A DNA stretch of 5,638 nt, taken from Clostridia bacterium. GTDB taxonomy: Bacteria; Bacillota; Clostridia; Christensenellales; HGM11417. Shown piece by piece: positions 5,494 through 5,638 of the stretch (the stretch's first letter is position 1; every line of letters starts with the position of its first letter). Where the stretch lies: positions 1 through 5,638 of the forward strand of contig JAFQWR010000092.1 in the NCBI GenBank assembly GCA_017407365.1, written 5' to 3'. A model generated the notes under the pieces. The model made no database searches, was not told where the DNA came from, and saw nothing but the letters and a program-made list of their open reading frames with translations. The translations under genes and the position numbers were made by a program.

Positions 5494-5638
5494 ATGGCAG
5501 AATTTTATCGTGTTAAGCAAGGGGATAACCTAAACGGGATAGCGCGCAGCTTTTCTCTTTCAATTGAGGAAATCAAACAGGCAAACGGCATTACAGAAAT
5601 ATACGAGGGGCAGCTGCTGATGATTCCCTCATGCAGTA
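5494..5638 (+). CDS. LysM-domain protein, N-terminal 48 codons (3' truncated by window end)
   Basis: The frame opens at ATG 5494 and is still open at the window edge. Residues 4-45 form one LysM domain: YRVKQGDNLNGIARSF at 5-20 carries the usual YxVxxGDxLxxIA signature. IEEIKQANGI (24-33) and IYEGQLLMIP (36-45) complete the repeat. LysM domains bind N-acetylglucosamine polymers such as peptidoglycan. There is no signal peptide before the domain, as also seen in some spore-coat or cortex-associated and cytoplasm-made LysM proteins. The start is fixed by an in-frame TAG at 5485-5487. No Shine-Dalgarno sequence is visible in the 20 bases upstream, which is odd for this genome. Whether further LysM repeats or a hydrolase domain follow is unknown. 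Confidence 0.85.
   Translation, partial: MAEFYRVKQGDNLNGIARSFSLSIEEIKQANGITEIYEGQLLMIPSCS

Overview
The window looks like chromosomal DNA from a Clostridia-class Firmicute, perhaps an uncultured gut Eubacteriales lineage. The evidence is consensus sigma-A promoters with 17-bp spacers, strong AAGGAG-type ribosome binding sites, intrinsic hairpin-plus-T terminators, a tetrahydrofolate (THF) riboswitch in front of a folate-type ECF transporter gene, and a SpoVB/MurJ-like flippase. The species cannot be named from this sequence. No mobile element, CRISPR array, tRNA or rRNA was seen.

Layout. (1) 1-78 is the 3' end of a gene for a protein with a hydrophobic C-terminal segment and a lysine-rich tail, closed by an intrinsic terminator. 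(2) A promoter directly abutting that terminator drives a YbjN-like protein (266-727) through a leader of about 95 nt with two tandem inverted repeats; it ends at its own terminator. (3) A ribokinase gene (873-1784) has its own consensus promoter. (4) Convergent to it on the minus strand is a FolT-like S component (1847-2401). Its 200-nt leader holds a THF riboswitch, and its -35 box lies in the last codons of the gene upstream. (5) That upstream gene encodes a 14-TM-type SpoVB/MurJ-like flippase (2599-4170, minus). (6) Divergent from it is an iron-type alcohol dehydrogenase (4249-5409, plus). (7) The window ends in the first 48 codons of a LysM protein (5494-5638).

How they work together. 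This is mostly a row of single-gene transcription units, each with its own promoter or terminator, not one pathway. The clearest regulatory unit is riboswitch plus folT: intracellular reduced folate is expected to control uptake of folate. The flippase and the LysM protein could both act at the cell envelope, and the CATACAAT element before the flippase resembles a sporulation sigma-E -10 box. That link is inference.

I found no wholly new multi-gene system. The points most worth a second look are the THF riboswitch with two possible switching mechanisms, its promoter built into the neighbouring coding sequence, the hairpin leader of the YbjN-like gene, and the LysM ORF without a Shine-Dalgarno sequence.
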